Below are positions 33,066-45,960 of a DNA stretch of 64,000 nucleotides, piece after piece. The notes under the pieces are model-generated. The model saw only the letters and a list, made by a program, of their open reading frames with translations. It made no database searches and was not told the DNA's origin. The DNA comes from Bursaphelenchus xylophilus (taxonomy: Eukaryota; Nematoda; Chromadorea; Rhabditida; Aphelenchoididae): assembly GCA_904066235.2 (NCBI GenBank), contig CAJFCV020000003.1:62001-126000 (forward strand), read 5' to 3'. Position 1 is the first letter of the stretch. Each line of letters starts with the position of its first letter. A program made the translations under genes and the position numbers.

Positions 33066-33334
33066 AAAACGATAATAATTAACTTGTTTATTACGGATAC
33101 ATCAAACAAAATTTAAGCTCTTCGCAGTGGTCTACAAGCAGATTACAATGTACATTACCTATAATTATTGCGTTCGGAGTAGGGGTTGGAATAGAATTCT
33201 TGAAATTCGAGGGTAAGAGAAGAGAAAATGGCACTCGGGTTTGTCGTTGCATAGAAGTTTGTTTTGGTCTGTTATACGAAAATTTTAGGCTTAAGTAGTT
33301 TGAATATACAATAGTGAAGGTTCTGTTTTTAATT

Positions 33335-36300
33335 TCAATTGTTGTTTGCAGCGTCCTCTTTGGCACGGAAAACGCCGAGGCTTTTGGCGGTCTCGATTAC
33401 CTGAAAAACATTAATAAATAGTTTTCATTACACTTAATTTTGACGGTTAAATCGAAACACAACTCAGCATACCTGTTGAATCATACTTTCCGTCTCGGTT
33501 TGCATCTTGACAGCCAGCGTGTACTGCGCTTTCAGCAGTCTCACATTCCAGGCGAAATTTTCGCTGGCCCGTTGAGCTTTCTGCCCGCGAAGGCCCGCTT
33601 CTTCACACAGCTGACTCAGCTCCATGTAGCAATCCGAAATTTTGAGGGTAACCTCGCTGAGTTTGCGGACCTTTTCGCCCATCTCCATTTGAACTCTTTC
33701 GCAGCGTTCGAGAAGAGTTTCCAACGAATTGAAGGTGCGCTGCATTGCCTCCGGGATCTCAACGTCCACTTTGACAACCGGGTTGCCGTTTGAGTTGAGC
33801 GTGACGTAGAGGATGCTGCTTTCGGACGACTTTAGCGGGTTTGTTGGGGCTGAAATGGAATTATTAGGTCGTCCAAAAAGTTCGCTCGTTTTTTTATTGC
33901 TTTGTTTTAGAAAGATTGTTTGTTCTTTGGTAAAGGGGATGTATTATATTAATAAATATTTAAATATTATTAATGTTTTCATAAAGTTCATGGATATCTG
34001 TCGCGGCATCGTGCACAAGAAGCCCTCATTTTATAAGAACTTACAATCCGACGCAGCCCCCACAATTCTCGCATGTAGCAGCCTCAATCCTTGTCGCATG
34101 GATCCAGTTGGTCCAATTCCGCATTGCTCTTGGAACTCGGTGAGTGCGGACTCCAATTTGTTCCTCATCTCGATGGATTCGATCAGCGGATCCGACACCG
34201 ACTTGAAGAGATCGTCAGCCGTCTTAATGCCAACCAATTTCATGCCAGTCTGAACTCGCTGGGTCTTCCGTTTCACGGACATTCCGCGTTTCTTCGGCTT
34301 TCCGCCGCCTCTGCGATTTGTAATCGCTATGTGGACAAATAAAGTGCTATTCTCCAAGGGCTCGCCTTCATTGTTCAGAAGGGGAATGTGCCGGTAACCT
34401 GCAAAGCGATCAGTGAGTTGTAAACTCAAACCCGTCAACATGGACTACCGCAAATTTCCGAAGCCAATTACTCTTACCGCTTTGCAGACACTCAAATGGA
34501 ATTGTATACTGCCCAATGAAGTCATCTCCAATGTAATCATCATCAAGGACCAAGAATCGGACCAGTGCAATCTCCGGAATGCACACTTCAAATTGGAAGC
34601 TCTCATCGAAATTGGGGTTGAAACTGTCGTTGCGAATCGTCTTTGTGCGTTCTTCAGCACAGTCCGCCGGGATTCCAAATATCTCCACGACCACAAAGGC
34701 ATCCGTTGAGTCGCCTTTGGCTGTGGAGCCCCGAGGCCGGGGGAGTTGCTGACCCGAGATGATTCGAAGATGTAGCACCTAGAATATGATTACAGACTTA
34801 AATAAAAACAACGGAAATAGATAAAGAGTTCAGACGGCAAAAGCCCCTGTAAGAAGGACACCTATATACCTGCGGAGCAAATGGCATTTTATCGACAGGC
34901 GAGAAGACTTCATCCTGCATTATTGGAGGCTTCAACACATATCCGCACCCTCCATTTGCCGCAAACTTCCCTTCTTGTAAATCCATCATCAATCCAGGCG
35001 TCTGATAGTTCAATGCGCACAAATTTACACCGAAATTCCAAAACTCTTGAGGATTCATGTTGGACGAATCGAGTCGTGTGATATTGGGGGTTATCCGAAG
35101 TAAAAAGTTTCGAGTAATCTGCCCAAACATTGAGGCGTTATTCTGGATCAGTCGCAGGCATGAGCTCTCGCAAATTGATAGTAAATCTTTATGACTCGTC
35201 ACTGAAATTATTATAGTAGCTTTAGTCATCCAATTCTATCAAAATGTAGCTTTTGTACTGACTCAAAACTTACAATTTCCGAGATCGGAGAAAGTCACCG
35301 TATCTTGAATGTATTTCAGCTGGCCAAAAGGAGGTATCAGTTCGAGAAGTTTAATTGCAAGCCGTTGTCTTGTTGTGTTGCTGCTGACTTCAACAAAATG
35401 GTCTTCTTCGTCTTCGTTGGGGATCTCAGCGGGCGGAAGTGGACCGGACTTGCTTTTGTAGCCGTTGGAGATCAGAATTATCTGAAGCGAAAGGTGTATT
35501 GATATATCTTTATATCTGACTACCGTACTCTAACCTCTTACCTTGTTCAAGAAGTGAGCCGGAGTTGGCACATTGGTCGGGTCCGTCCAATCGGTCTTGT
35601 CATATTTCGGCTGATATAAAACATCTTCCAAGATGTTCTTCAGCATCTCAGCGAACACGATTTGCCATTCGTTGCTCAAGTGGACATCTAGGCGGATAAA
35701 TAGGGGGTATTTCGTCTTTTCAAACGCTAGCTTTCGAATCGTCTCCAAGGCTGCGGAAGCTCTTATATGCGTTGGGGTGGTCGAAGTTCGACAAATCAAA
35801 GGCTCCGGATTCTCTTGATCCAACGGGTCCCAGAGATTCACTGAAGGGAAAAAACAGGATTATAGGATCGATCACAGGCCTCTCACATCTCAAGCCTGGT
35901 TTGAAACTTTTAACTCACTCTCAATAAATCGGCAATTCCTCTTCAACGCCGTTATATAGCCATCAATAGAGCAAGGGCCTTGGGTTTGATCCTCAACCAA
36001 GTATGTGTTATAAGAAGCCGCGATAAAGTACTCATTCAACGGTCGAGACATGTCATGGCACACTTGGAAGTGTTGCGGATCAAAAACCAGACCGGCACGA
36101 GACAATAGGTAGTTGGTGAAACCATCAACTGTCATGCAGTTGTTCTCGCGGGCTTCGGGAGAGGGTTCGTGCTGTTGGATGAGATTCTCGCAGAACTTAC
36201 GGTCGATAAATATCATCTAAAAAAAATTTTATTTCCCCAAAAGCGTGGTAAAATGATGCCAAAAGATTCAACTTTAAAAAAATCGCAACTTACTCCTTGC

Positions 36301-39300
36301 TCTGTTTCCAAAAACACTTGAAGATCGTCGCAACTGAGGTAGTCTTTGTTCGCATACCGGACCATTAGGAAATAGATCTCGGGCCGAGTGCTAATGTCCT
36401 TGTAGATTTCGATAAACTGCTCTTTCTCAATATGCCCTCGAGCAGCGGTGTCGTTTTCGGCCGAAGCAATCGCAGAAGATTCCTAAATTATGTGAGTTGA
36501 AAATTGTTCAGGACATTTCAGTCTTAAAAACTGTTGAAATGTAGAATTCTTTTCCTAATGAGTAACTCACTTTCACTTTCTGCTTGACTCTGCTTAAAGA
36601 TAGGCGTGAATTGATCTCACATATTAGGCGAACTGTTGATTTCTCGCTAATGTAGCCTCGTCCATCCTTATCCGCCTGGTCAAAGACAGTGCCTAGCCAT
36701 CTGAAAGTAATCGAAACGAACATTAAATTTATTCTTGGTGGATAATATTACCTTTCTCTTACTGTCGACATGCTGTTGCTTGCGTGAGGCTGATTGTCTT
36801 CTAAATAAGAGTAAGATTAGTTGATATTACATATATATACATATTACATTGCATATAAATCATATACAGGCCAGATACGCATAGTGAATCTTGTACCGCA
36901 GAGATATGTTTAAAAGCAAGCAGTCTTATTTCCGCGAGAGAAAAAATGCTTTAGGGCACATGATTGCCAAAAAAAATTGTTTTCATAAAGGAGCTAGGTA
37001 TACTGCCGGACATAACTTTCTGACCACCCATATCTCGGGTGAAAATAACCCAATCACTTTGAAACTTGGCATGTATACAAGCTATGTCAGACAGAGTCTG
37101 TCACAAAAAATTTTTTTTTATTATCTTGATCTTGCCACGAGTTATGGCAAATTTTCGAAAAATCAGGGTGATCAGATCATTATGTCCGGGAGTATAGTTA
37201 GGTACCTCCTTTCCAGATTTGTTTTGGTAGACCTACGTTTCTGAGCAGTTGTCAAAGCCATGAGGCCAGTTACCCATATGTTTGCATCGTCAGCGCTGAG
37301 TGCAATCAGATCCAAACATTCGTACTGCGCGCCGTAGATGATCGAGAACGCGCATTCATCCTAAATTTAAAATATTTTTTTAAAAATTTTTTATAAATTA
37401 AATTATTTATAAATTTTTATGAATTTAAAAATTATTATTTTAAAAAATATTTTAATATTCATTTGCCACCAATCAATCAACCCACTTGTAAGTCCGTATT
37501 GCTATTCTCGGTGGCTCTGAGAAGCTCCGTATTTCGTCCAGTTCGAACTTCCTTTATCGAGTCCACCGGTATCCGGGCCTTATGCGGTTTTTTGTTGGTT
37601 GGGGTCCATCTTATATGCGAGACGTCCGCATCCAAAGTGAATATCCGGCAGAATTGGCGCACATTTGTTCTTAACTTCACCATCTCCGTTCCCTGCTGCA
37701 TGATTTGCAAGCAATCCGCAACTAGAATAAAATGTGCTACATCTTCAATACATGCTCTACGAATTTGCATATTTAAATTTCTGTTTTAAGATTTTTTTGT
37801 TTTTTTATGCAGTGCGGTTCTCCAGTCACATTCCTCGCTTTTTTCATTACTCTTGCGCCATTTCCGGCACCACTAATCCCATTAACGTAGTTCTTGTCGA
37901 ACAAAGTGCATTAGTCTTATGCCCTTTACAGTAATAACAAGTGCGCAGTGGGAAAACATGTTTATCAGGGGGTAAATTAAAAGAAATTCGCTTTATTATA
38001 TTTGACGCTCATCTTGTCACACGTACACCTTCAGCTAATAATAGGGCTTTCCGCGCATCTAATTTGTCATCAAACTGCGTTCAAAATTCATAGGTACAGC
38101 CAAACCCGAGGTTCCTTGATGCCATTTATGACCATTAAAAGAGCTCATTACTTTTTACGTGCCTAATAGTATATTCTTTCGTCCGTTCCTCGCATGACCT
38201 CGCTGTTATGACATTATGACCTTTTCAAGTTTTTTCGGATTTCTCTCCCCTAATGCATTGCCCGAAGTCTTAATGCATAACAGAATGGGAGAGGATATTC
38301 ATAGAACCGGCAGAGGTATGAATATCTTAGAGACCGTCCGTCAACAAGCTTTTTTTTTGATGCTCTAATCGCAAAGCTTTAGAGGTTTGAGGTGGTCAGA
38401 GTTTCAATTTTTCGTTGTGTAAATGCGTGTGCAGTGTTCATCGGTAGAGGTTAGGTCAACACTATAAGCTGTAGACACAAAATTCCACGCGGTAGTTTGG
38501 GAATAAAAAGCAAGGTGCCGAAAAAAGAATTCTTGGGGACAACAGCTTACAGTGAGGGACCTAATCCATTGGCAAAAAAACGTACAGGGTGGGGCATCTT
38601 TGTGGCCCGATTTGAATTGGCTATAACTTCTTTAGTTTTTGGCCAAATCTTAAAATTCTTTTTTCCCCTGAATCCTCTGACAACCCCATTTTGTTTGATA
38701 CCAAATATGTTATACATAGTAAGTGTATATCTACAGTTATTGGATTTATTCTTGGAGTTCATTTTTTCGGTCGTTTTTCGGTTGTTTTTTCGGTCTTTCC
38801 CGGTGTGTCCGGAAATGGAGTACGGTGCGGAAGAAAAATACGGTGGAATTTCCCCTCCCGAAAATCGACGATGAGAATAAGAACAAAAAGTGAAGATCAA
38901 CCTCCAGAGTTCGTCGAATGGTCCTTGCTGAAGGCATTCCCTCGGTTCTGGCCAAGCTTCGTGTACTGATATGCGGGTTTTTTCGGAATTTTGACAAAAC
39001 TTCTTTAATTTTCGGCTCCGTTCGAACTCATGTTTCCGGCTTTTTTTGTTTCCTGTTAACGCTGCCAGTCTCAAGGAACTTATACCACGAACGTCGAATT
39101 GTCTTGCGATCTGGAGGTTAGGCATTACGTCCGTATTTCATGCGGTATCCCCGTTTGAAAATTTATTGCCGAACCGTACTTGCTATACCAAACCACAGAC
39201 CAAGCTTTTTCTTCCGCACCGGACTCCATTTTCGGACACACCGGGAAAGACCGAAAAAACAACCGAAAAACGACCAAAAAAAATTAACTCCAAAAATAAA

Positions 39301-40677
39301 TCCAATAACTGTAGATGACACTTACCTATGTATAACGTATTTGGTATCAAACAAAATGGGGTTGGCTGACGATTCAGGGAAAAAAAGAATTTTAAAATTT
39401 GGCCAAAAACTAAAGAAGTTATAGCCAATTCAAATCGGGCCACAAAGATGCCCCACCCTGTATAATTTTGCATCCGGGAAGTTTCACAAATGTGGCAAAA
39501 TACCTCCCACTACAATAAAAAAAAACTCCGTTTTGAAATGTGCGCCCTTTCCCTCACAAAAGGAACGGGCGTGATTTTGAAATGTGAGTTTTTTCACTTG
39601 GAGAGGGAGGTATTTTGCTACATTTTTTGAGACTTCCTGGATGCATAATTTTACGTTTTTTGCCACTGGATTAGATCCGCCACTGTAATCGTTATTAATC
39701 ATGGTTGATCATGTCCTACTGACAAGAAAAAACTTGGTGTTCGTATTATATTTAGATTATCTTATCAGTCTGTTGGGAAAATAATGAGCATACTGTCGCC
39801 AGGCTAATGGCATCGATGAAGTGAAAAAAATTTGGCTTTATCGCGAAACAATTCATTTTCTGGGCGGCGATGCGATTTTCGATGCGATAGAATGCTCATT
39901 ATTTTCCCGACTGCCCATAAACTTTGTGTCGCGCGAATGAAACGGCAATTTCTTTACCTACCGTCAATTTCCATTAGTCTTATCGCAAAATTTCTCGTCT
40001 GGTATAACTAAATTAAATTCGAATTCTCCTAATTACAATCGATCCCTTCTTTTAGGTCAATTGGTTTCTAAATATAACGCAATCTCCGCGAAATAAATGC
40101 TTGTCGACCACAAGACAACATTTCGGTTTTTAACCTAAATGTTGTCACGACATTAACAGTAAGAGCTTCTCACGTTCTCGGGTCAAAAATTAATTTCTCA
40201 CCGGTTCCTTATAGGGTCTTACCATTCGAAACTTTTTTGTCCTGGTTTTGAGAGCAAAAACTGACGGTTTTCCGGCCCGGCGATCGTTGGCGCCCATCGC
40301 GTCTTCGGAGCGATGAGCGAAGTGTGTGATTTCTGAGGCTGAAATTTCAAGAATATTACTGTAAAAACGACCAAATCAAAAATGCAACTGAAATTCTTTT
40401 GGAGCAATTGAAAGGAAATGGGCATTAAGACCTTAAAAAAACAGCACATTATTCCTCACTTTAGCGGATGATTGGCAGGCATGTTGGGTCGCGTCGGCGA
40501 CGAACTGGCGGAATGCGACTGGCCGATTGGATTGGGGACGGGTGGAAGGGCTGTGTCGGTCCCATTCGTACCATTCATCCCTTTTCGGCTCGAGCGCAGC
40601 TCCAAGCCGCGAACTTTGGCGGCCACAATCCTGGCAATGGCGGAGGATGGATTAGCACCGAATTTAGAGGCTTTGTA
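33335..40677 (-). CDS. pll-1: Phospholipase C-like protein (PRIP/PLCL type), 5' incomplete
   Basis: Fifteen exons visible: 40677-40460, 40338-40223, 37721-37486, 37360-37237, 36800-36752, 36700-36571, 36482-36294, 36216-35919, 35840-35542, 35481-35274, 35201-34870, 34778-34478, 34398-34045, 33849-33473, 33400-33335 (3297 nt, 1098 codons before upstream exons). Counting from the first visible residue: basic N-terminus with GRKTVSF (~90-100), PH (~112-230), EF-hands (~247-355, DKDGRGYIS), X (~405-545), Y (~625-735, [26 protein letters not shown]), C2 (~745-870, [20 protein letters not shown]), then a helical C-terminus shared with PLCL1/2. Catalytic positions of the PLC delta family are replaced: SHNTYL is SYNTYL, ELD is EMN, the YHG His is Arg, and LENH is LDVH. 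So it should not hydrolyse PIP2 and probably binds inositol phosphates and partners, as PRIP does. The start codon was not found. Confidence 0.9.
38550..39685. repeat. Family A MITE, copy 6, split by a nested element
   Basis: The left part (38550-38584) and right part (39461-39685) together make a family A copy. The left end CAGTGAGGGACCTAATCCAT and right end (GGATTAGATCCGCCACTG) are inverse copies flanked by TA. It lies in the 2.5 kb intron of pll-1 between 40223 and 37721. Confidence 0.8.
38585..39460. mobile_element. Nested TA-flanked foldback element (876 bp)
   Basis: Inserted in a family A copy. The ends CAGGGTGGGGCATCTTTGTG and the exact complement are flanked by TA (38583-38584 and 39461-39462), and the interrupted MITE continues on the other side. 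The arms match for about 265 bp, including GCTATAACTTCTTTAGTTTT and GGTCTTTCCCGGTGTGTCCG, around a spacer of about 340 bp. TA duplication and the CAGGGTGG-type terminus suggest a Tc1/mariner-like non-autonomous element. No transposase frame is present. Confidence 0.85.
39773..39918. repeat. Family B palindrome, copy 6
   Basis: The left end ATCAGTCTGTTGGGAAAATA and right end CTCATTATTTTCCCGACT are inverse copies, with a TGAGCATACTGTCGCC / GCGATAGAATGCTCA core. It is in the same pll-1 intron as the split MITE. Confidence 0.75.
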
Positions 40678-43600
40678 CTAAAAACAAACGTCATAAAAGG
40701 TTGTGAAACATTGTCAGGGAAGCTCGAAGTTCACGCTGCAGCTAGGTCGAAATATAACACGTAGTAGCAAAAAGTGCCACGGTTATCAGATGGGACAAAT
40801 GTTTGACCAATACGGAAAAAACTGGGAATATAAAAAATTTCGTCTGTCCAGAAGTTACTGCCCATTTTGCAAGTGCGCGCTTGCCAAAAATGCAGTACTG
40901 AGTAAACATATATCTGAACTCCGTTATTTACGCGGCAAACCCTCAGTTCCCAATCTGCGCTTTGCTAAAAACAATCAAAAATTTTTTTAAATTATGTTGT
41001 TGGCCTGAATGTATAAAAAAAAGGATTTGCAATTTTTGTCCTGAACAAATCATAACCTCTTAGGAGATTACACAAGTGTACAATTTTTTGACCAAAAAAA
41101 GTCAATTTTTCCGCGGACCCCCAATAGCGTTCTGGGCGAGCTTCGTGACTGCGCCAAGAGCTGAGCAAAAAATACCCAGACACGGCCCAGAACTTCCTCA
41201 AACGAATTTCCGGTTCAGTGCGCGTTTTGAAAGCGAAAATCCCGGCCATCCGTCCGCACCCTCGTCTCAACGACGCTTCAACGAAAAGTCGTCTTCAACG
41301 AACAAGATGTCATTTCCAGCCGGCGAAAAATGAAGCCCGAACGTCGTTATGGCCACTTTATGCCCTCAGGGCATGGGAGAACACAAAACGATGGAAAGAA
41401 TAAAAACGGGCGGAGCCTGTGGGGTTATAGAAGGTCATATAGTCAAAATTATGCAGAGTTTAAGAGGTCAAAGGTCAAGGAGAAATTTGGAGGATTTCAA
41501 GGGAAATTTGAGTAGGAAGGGGGATAATTAAACAGTAAATAGACGTAATAGTAGCACCAAATGCACACTCGCTAAAGGGCTTTGGGGGAAAAAGAAAATT
41601 TTGGTTAAATTTGCAAAAGAAGGGGACTGTGACGAAATCTTGTTATAGTGAGACATTTATGATCAAAAATCTTCCAGATTCTCTGTAATTCGATGTAAAT
41701 TTTTTAAAAAAATTTAATGTTAAAAAATCAGTTTTGAAAAATAGCGTGGAAAACAAGAAGAGAGCCGGATAAGGAAAAATAGGAAAATTCGATTTTTCAG
41801 AGCAGCGGGAAGGTTATTAAACGATGATGGCGTTTTGTCTGGGCGACATTCTACGTGCTCCCGCTAGATATTCCACAGAGAGAAAAGTTCTGGCCAAGGC
41901 TCTCTGAGAACGGTGGCTATTTCGGAAGCCGTATGCAAAACATAGGGCAGATTAGCGGTTCCCACCTAAAAGACTTCGCTCGTGAGAAAAAACGAGCCAA
42001 AAAAGTCCAGCGTGTGCATCAGCATTTAGGGAAAATAATTCAAAAAAATCAAAATTTCGAAAAGAATAAGAGCAGACTCATCCTTCCTCCCCCTTCTTTC
42101 CCAGCGTTTCGGACAAGGCTCGTCTCGCAAAAATAGTCTAATTCATGATAGTCCCGAATAATTGGCTGTGGGTATCAGGTTGATTGGACCAATTCCACCC
42201 TCTCTTCTTGCGCCGAAAACGTTTCAAACAACAAGTGTTGTTGATTTTTGAATAATAAACTTGATGGGAAAACAAAATGGGCGAACAAAAACGAAGCCAT
42301 ATGAGAAGGCATTATCACAATTAGCATAAAAATTCGGGACACAGCGAATAAAGAAGATCCAGACAAAACAAAAAAAGTTGGCAGAATTTTAAAACATGTG
42401 GAATTTTGAACGCAAACACATTGCAAAAGAATACATAATCAAAAAGTTTTAATCGGCAACACAAGCGAAATTTGTTTAAAAATGCGACTAATAATCCCGC
42501 CGGACCTAAAATTCTAGCCGGCTTGGGACCACAAATCCACAAAATTCACTGTACTACACGCCCATGCAAAGGCCCGGAAAATGTCAACATGACGCAGGCT
42601 AGAATTTGAGAACTGTAGTTCGTCTCGTTCTGGCAGGAAATCTGAATTTCCTCTCCCAAGTCTCGTTAATTCTTTGAAAAAAGGAACATCAGTGCCAAAA
42701 AGAGGTTTTTCTTTTGATGCTCATAATTCGGGTTTTCGTGAGCAAATTTGTCGAAAATTTTACCCTATGCACTATTGTTCAGATCCCAACAAAGGCCGTT
42801 CTTCGGCATAGTCTCTCATCCAGGGAGGTCGTTGAAAATGTTTTGTCCCGGAAGTTCCCCTAAAAATCCTGCTATGCGTGTTTGTCCAGATATAGACTGC
42901 TCCCAAAAAACCCCCAGTCTAATATATCACTCCGCCCGTCCGGAGTAATAATCCGTACGAACAGCGGCTGAGCATACATGAGATGCCATCGGGATGCAGG
43001 GAAACGTTCATTCCCGACCCACCACCTTGGCGCCAGACGAGCAACAACCGGAAAACAACTGGAAAAAAGGACGTCCTCCTCCAGCCCTCCAACACTACTC
43101 TTCCGCTCATTTAGCGTCCTTTGGCTTCGTATATCAAAGTCCTATCAACGACGCAAACAAAGTCATAATCCATTCGGCCCTTCGCTTCGCGGCGAGTCCT
43201 AATTCCAGTCATCCAGTTGCGGCGGGTGCCAAGTGCAATATCATAATGAGTTAAAACGAGTGGAACCCCGGCGCCGCACAACGTCATCGACGGCCGAATG
43301 AGGGACCAACTCGGAATTTATTAAAGGGATCTTTAAAATAAGCAAGATCCCCAAAAAGTGGAAGAATTCGAGATTAATACACAAAATGCGAGGCATTTTT
43401 TTCTTGATTAAAGTTTGTTTTCTGGTCCCCTAAAGCGGCTTATGATATATTATAGATACGAGGGTAATCGTTCACATCATCCGAAAAACATATGAGGAAG
43501 CTTTGAAGAAATAAAAAACAAATCTTTTGGAGATGAAAACGCTATTATTATAATATTCTAAAAAGCAGAGTAATTTTTTCAATAGTTTGAATTTAAGGAT

Positions 43601-45403
43601 AAAGAATTTTATCAAGAAATCATTTAGAGTAAGCCAAAAAAACCTTCGTATTTTACCCCCAATCCACTTGAAACGGGCCTAAAAAAGCGACTGGAGAATT
43701 CCCCTCAAACGCCATAATCCATCTCATCAAGAAAGAAACAGGATTAGGGACAGAATTTCGCTTTAATCGGTTATTAGAACCGGACTTTTCCTTTTTCCGT
43801 ATTATTACAGCCTAGAATTACATGAAAGTTCGGGTTTAATTATTCACGAGCTTCCATAAATTATTTAGCCAGCCGTGGCGTTTAGGGTCAAATTAGGGCT
43901 AATTTTGTCAAACAGTCAAGTGTAAAAAGTACGACGTTAACGTGTCAGATAACCTCCTAAAATAGTCGTGATAGGTGGAGCTGGCTTCAAAAAGATCAGT
44001 TCTAGCATCTTTCCAAGTCTCAGCTCTTTGAGGCCAATTCTTTAGTTCCCCATAAATCCTGGAAATTAAACCCGCCGAAACGTTTTTTTATAAATAAAAA
44101 CAAATCTTTTGAGGTTTTATTGATGTCGAAGCGAGAGCGGAAAGGCTTTATGGTCACTATGAAGTTCTCAAAAAATGGGGAAAAAGTCTAGAGTTTGGGA
44201 ATTACAAAAACATCGTATAATTAAATTTATGTAATTTGCTTAGAAATGTGTAAATAATAGGACAATGTAAGCGAAAGGATTTAGTTTTTTTTATATTATA
44301 TAAGTAAAAGGTCAAAATAATAAATACGATCATATTTCTGGACAAAAAACCCCTCGAGGCCAAGCTGACTCACTTTCATCGAAATAAAATCTAGATTTGT
44401 AACGGATTCGCCTCCGGCAACATCACTCAATCCGAAAAGTCAAATTACCACCCACATCCCACGCAAAATGAGCACGTTTTCCGGCCCCACACAACAAACG
44501 GCTCAATTTTCATCAACGCGATACATCAAACTTGAGTCATGTCTACATGGTCAACTAAAATTAAATGTGCATCTTCGGAAATGCACACACTCATAGACAG
44601 GAAGTGTTAGTAATTATGTTTGCGCACGTTTGGTTATTTGTTTTATTTGTGAGAGATTCGAAACGTTCCAACTGCCGGGGTATACGTGCAGGTTTGGTCA
44701 CACGAAAATTATAAATATTCCTAGCGTGTTTGAAGGGTTGAAGTAGCACAGATATATGCACGATCAACTGGAAAGAATGTAATGAGAGTCCATTGCGGCA
44801 TTAACGTTTTAACGGTCGCAAACTTTTTTAATAAAGATTGCGTGTTTAAAAGGCCTGAAAATAGACTTCAGATTACTGTAACAGCTCGCAGTCGTATATG
44901 ACGTTACCAAACTCATATTTTCATAAAACCTTCAAAATTCTGAAATATCAAATTCTACAATAGTCGAATTTGCCTTATATGTAAAACCCCTCTTAAACCG
45001 GCAAAAAAACATAAACGCTCTGCGACTAGACGCTCCCGATATCCAATTCCCGAGGTCGTCCGAAAAGCCGGGACGTGAATCCAATCTACATGAAACCCAC
45101 GTAAAGTCCTCGGGCAAAAAACAAGGGCCAGCTTTGATTTTATTACATAAAAAGCCACAAGTCCGAACGAAGGTCTTGAAGACGAGACACACGAAAAACC
45201 ACATGTATATAAAGAGCACCCGCAGCAAAAACCCAAAACGGACAAACATTTCCTCTCCCTACTTTCTTGGCCTCCCCTTAAACAACTTTTTTGGGGCCGG
45301 ATTTTCTCGGATTTTGATTCAATTTTCGGCCTTTTCGACAGAAGAGCCGCCTTTACAGCGTCGTCCACGCTAACTGACAGGCGGAAGGAAAAGTGTGAAA
45401 GAT

Positions 45404-45535
45404 ATGGTCCGAAAAAACTTTGACTTGGAACACGCCAGGACGGTAATTGCCGAAACCAAGAGAGAATTTGAAAAACGGGATTTCAGAGAGCTCTATGCGG
45501 CAAATTGGGAAAGGTCGAGGGCTCAGGAAGGCTGA
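45404..45535 (+). CDS. Short open reading frame, 43 residues, unknown
   Basis: ATG 45404 to TGA 45533-45535. The predicted peptide starts MVRKNFDLEHARTVIAETKR and ends WERSRAQEG; it is charged, probably helical and without cysteines. Local base composition is richer in GC than the surroundings. There is no known family, no clear splice context and no repeat match. It could be a chance frame or an exon. Confidence 0.2.
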   Translation: MVRKNFDLEHARTVIAETKREFEKRDFRELYAANWERSRAQEG

Positions 45536-45644
45536 GAGAACATGATTCTATTTTAAGTGGGTTCAAATATTTAAAAATGAAGCCGGGCTCACAACCAAAC
45601 AGTCCTCAGGAATGAATTAATATTTGTAGTTTCGTAACGTGCGT

Positions 45645-45960
45645 GGACAATTGTTGTCGTTCGTAAAGTGCATGTTGAACCTTTTCCCACGCTTGTCGCC
45701 AACGCACAGTGCATTTTTCAGTTTTTGCACAGTGCAAATTATGAAAAAGCCGTTTGCACTGTGCAAGTTCTTCAGCAAAATCGCGGCGACGCTGAAAAGG
45801 CTGGCGTCGCGGCGACATGTCGCGGCGATATTTCGCGGCGACACTTTCGCTGTACAGTTTCGAAACGCAAAACAGCTGAATGCACCGTGCAAAATGGGCT
45901 TATTTTGTGCACGGTGCGCGCTGCGACAAATGTCCACGCACTTTCTGAAAATAATAATAT
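45645..45960. repeat. Family D hairpin repeat, copy 2 (expanded)
   Basis: Contains GCACAGTGCATTTTTCAG, TTGCACAGTGCAAATTATG and GTTTGCACTGTGCAAGTTC (inverse copies), then a second pair GCACCGTGCAAAATGGG / TTTTGTGCACGGTGCGCG. Between them lies a CG-rich stretch with repeated GTCGCGGCGA units. Confidence 0.7.

Larger units (their letters stand above)
29404..33334. other. Intergenic region between nidogen and pll-1
   Basis: About 3.9 kb upstream of nidogen. I see no conserved coding frame. It holds one family B palindrome (30743-30903), one family C copy (about 31617-31975), one family A MITE (32630-32876) and a family C fragment (about 32955-33065). The nidogen promoter should lie near 29404-29700. 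Confidence 0.6.

Noticed and set aside
38547..39125. Long frames in the 38.5-39.5 kb block
   Set aside because: They lie in the arms of the nested foldback element and mirror each other. No transposase motifs were seen.
40472..40681. Plus-strand open frame opposite the pll-1 N-terminal exon
   Set aside because: The minus strand has an acceptor, a donor and phase agreement with the GRKTVSF exon and the PH domain. The plus-strand frame is its shadow.
42994..43254. Plus-strand 86-codon frame in a GC-rich patch
   Set aside because: No family similarity, no splice or promoter context, and overlapping frames are equally long. Kept only as a GC-rich patch.
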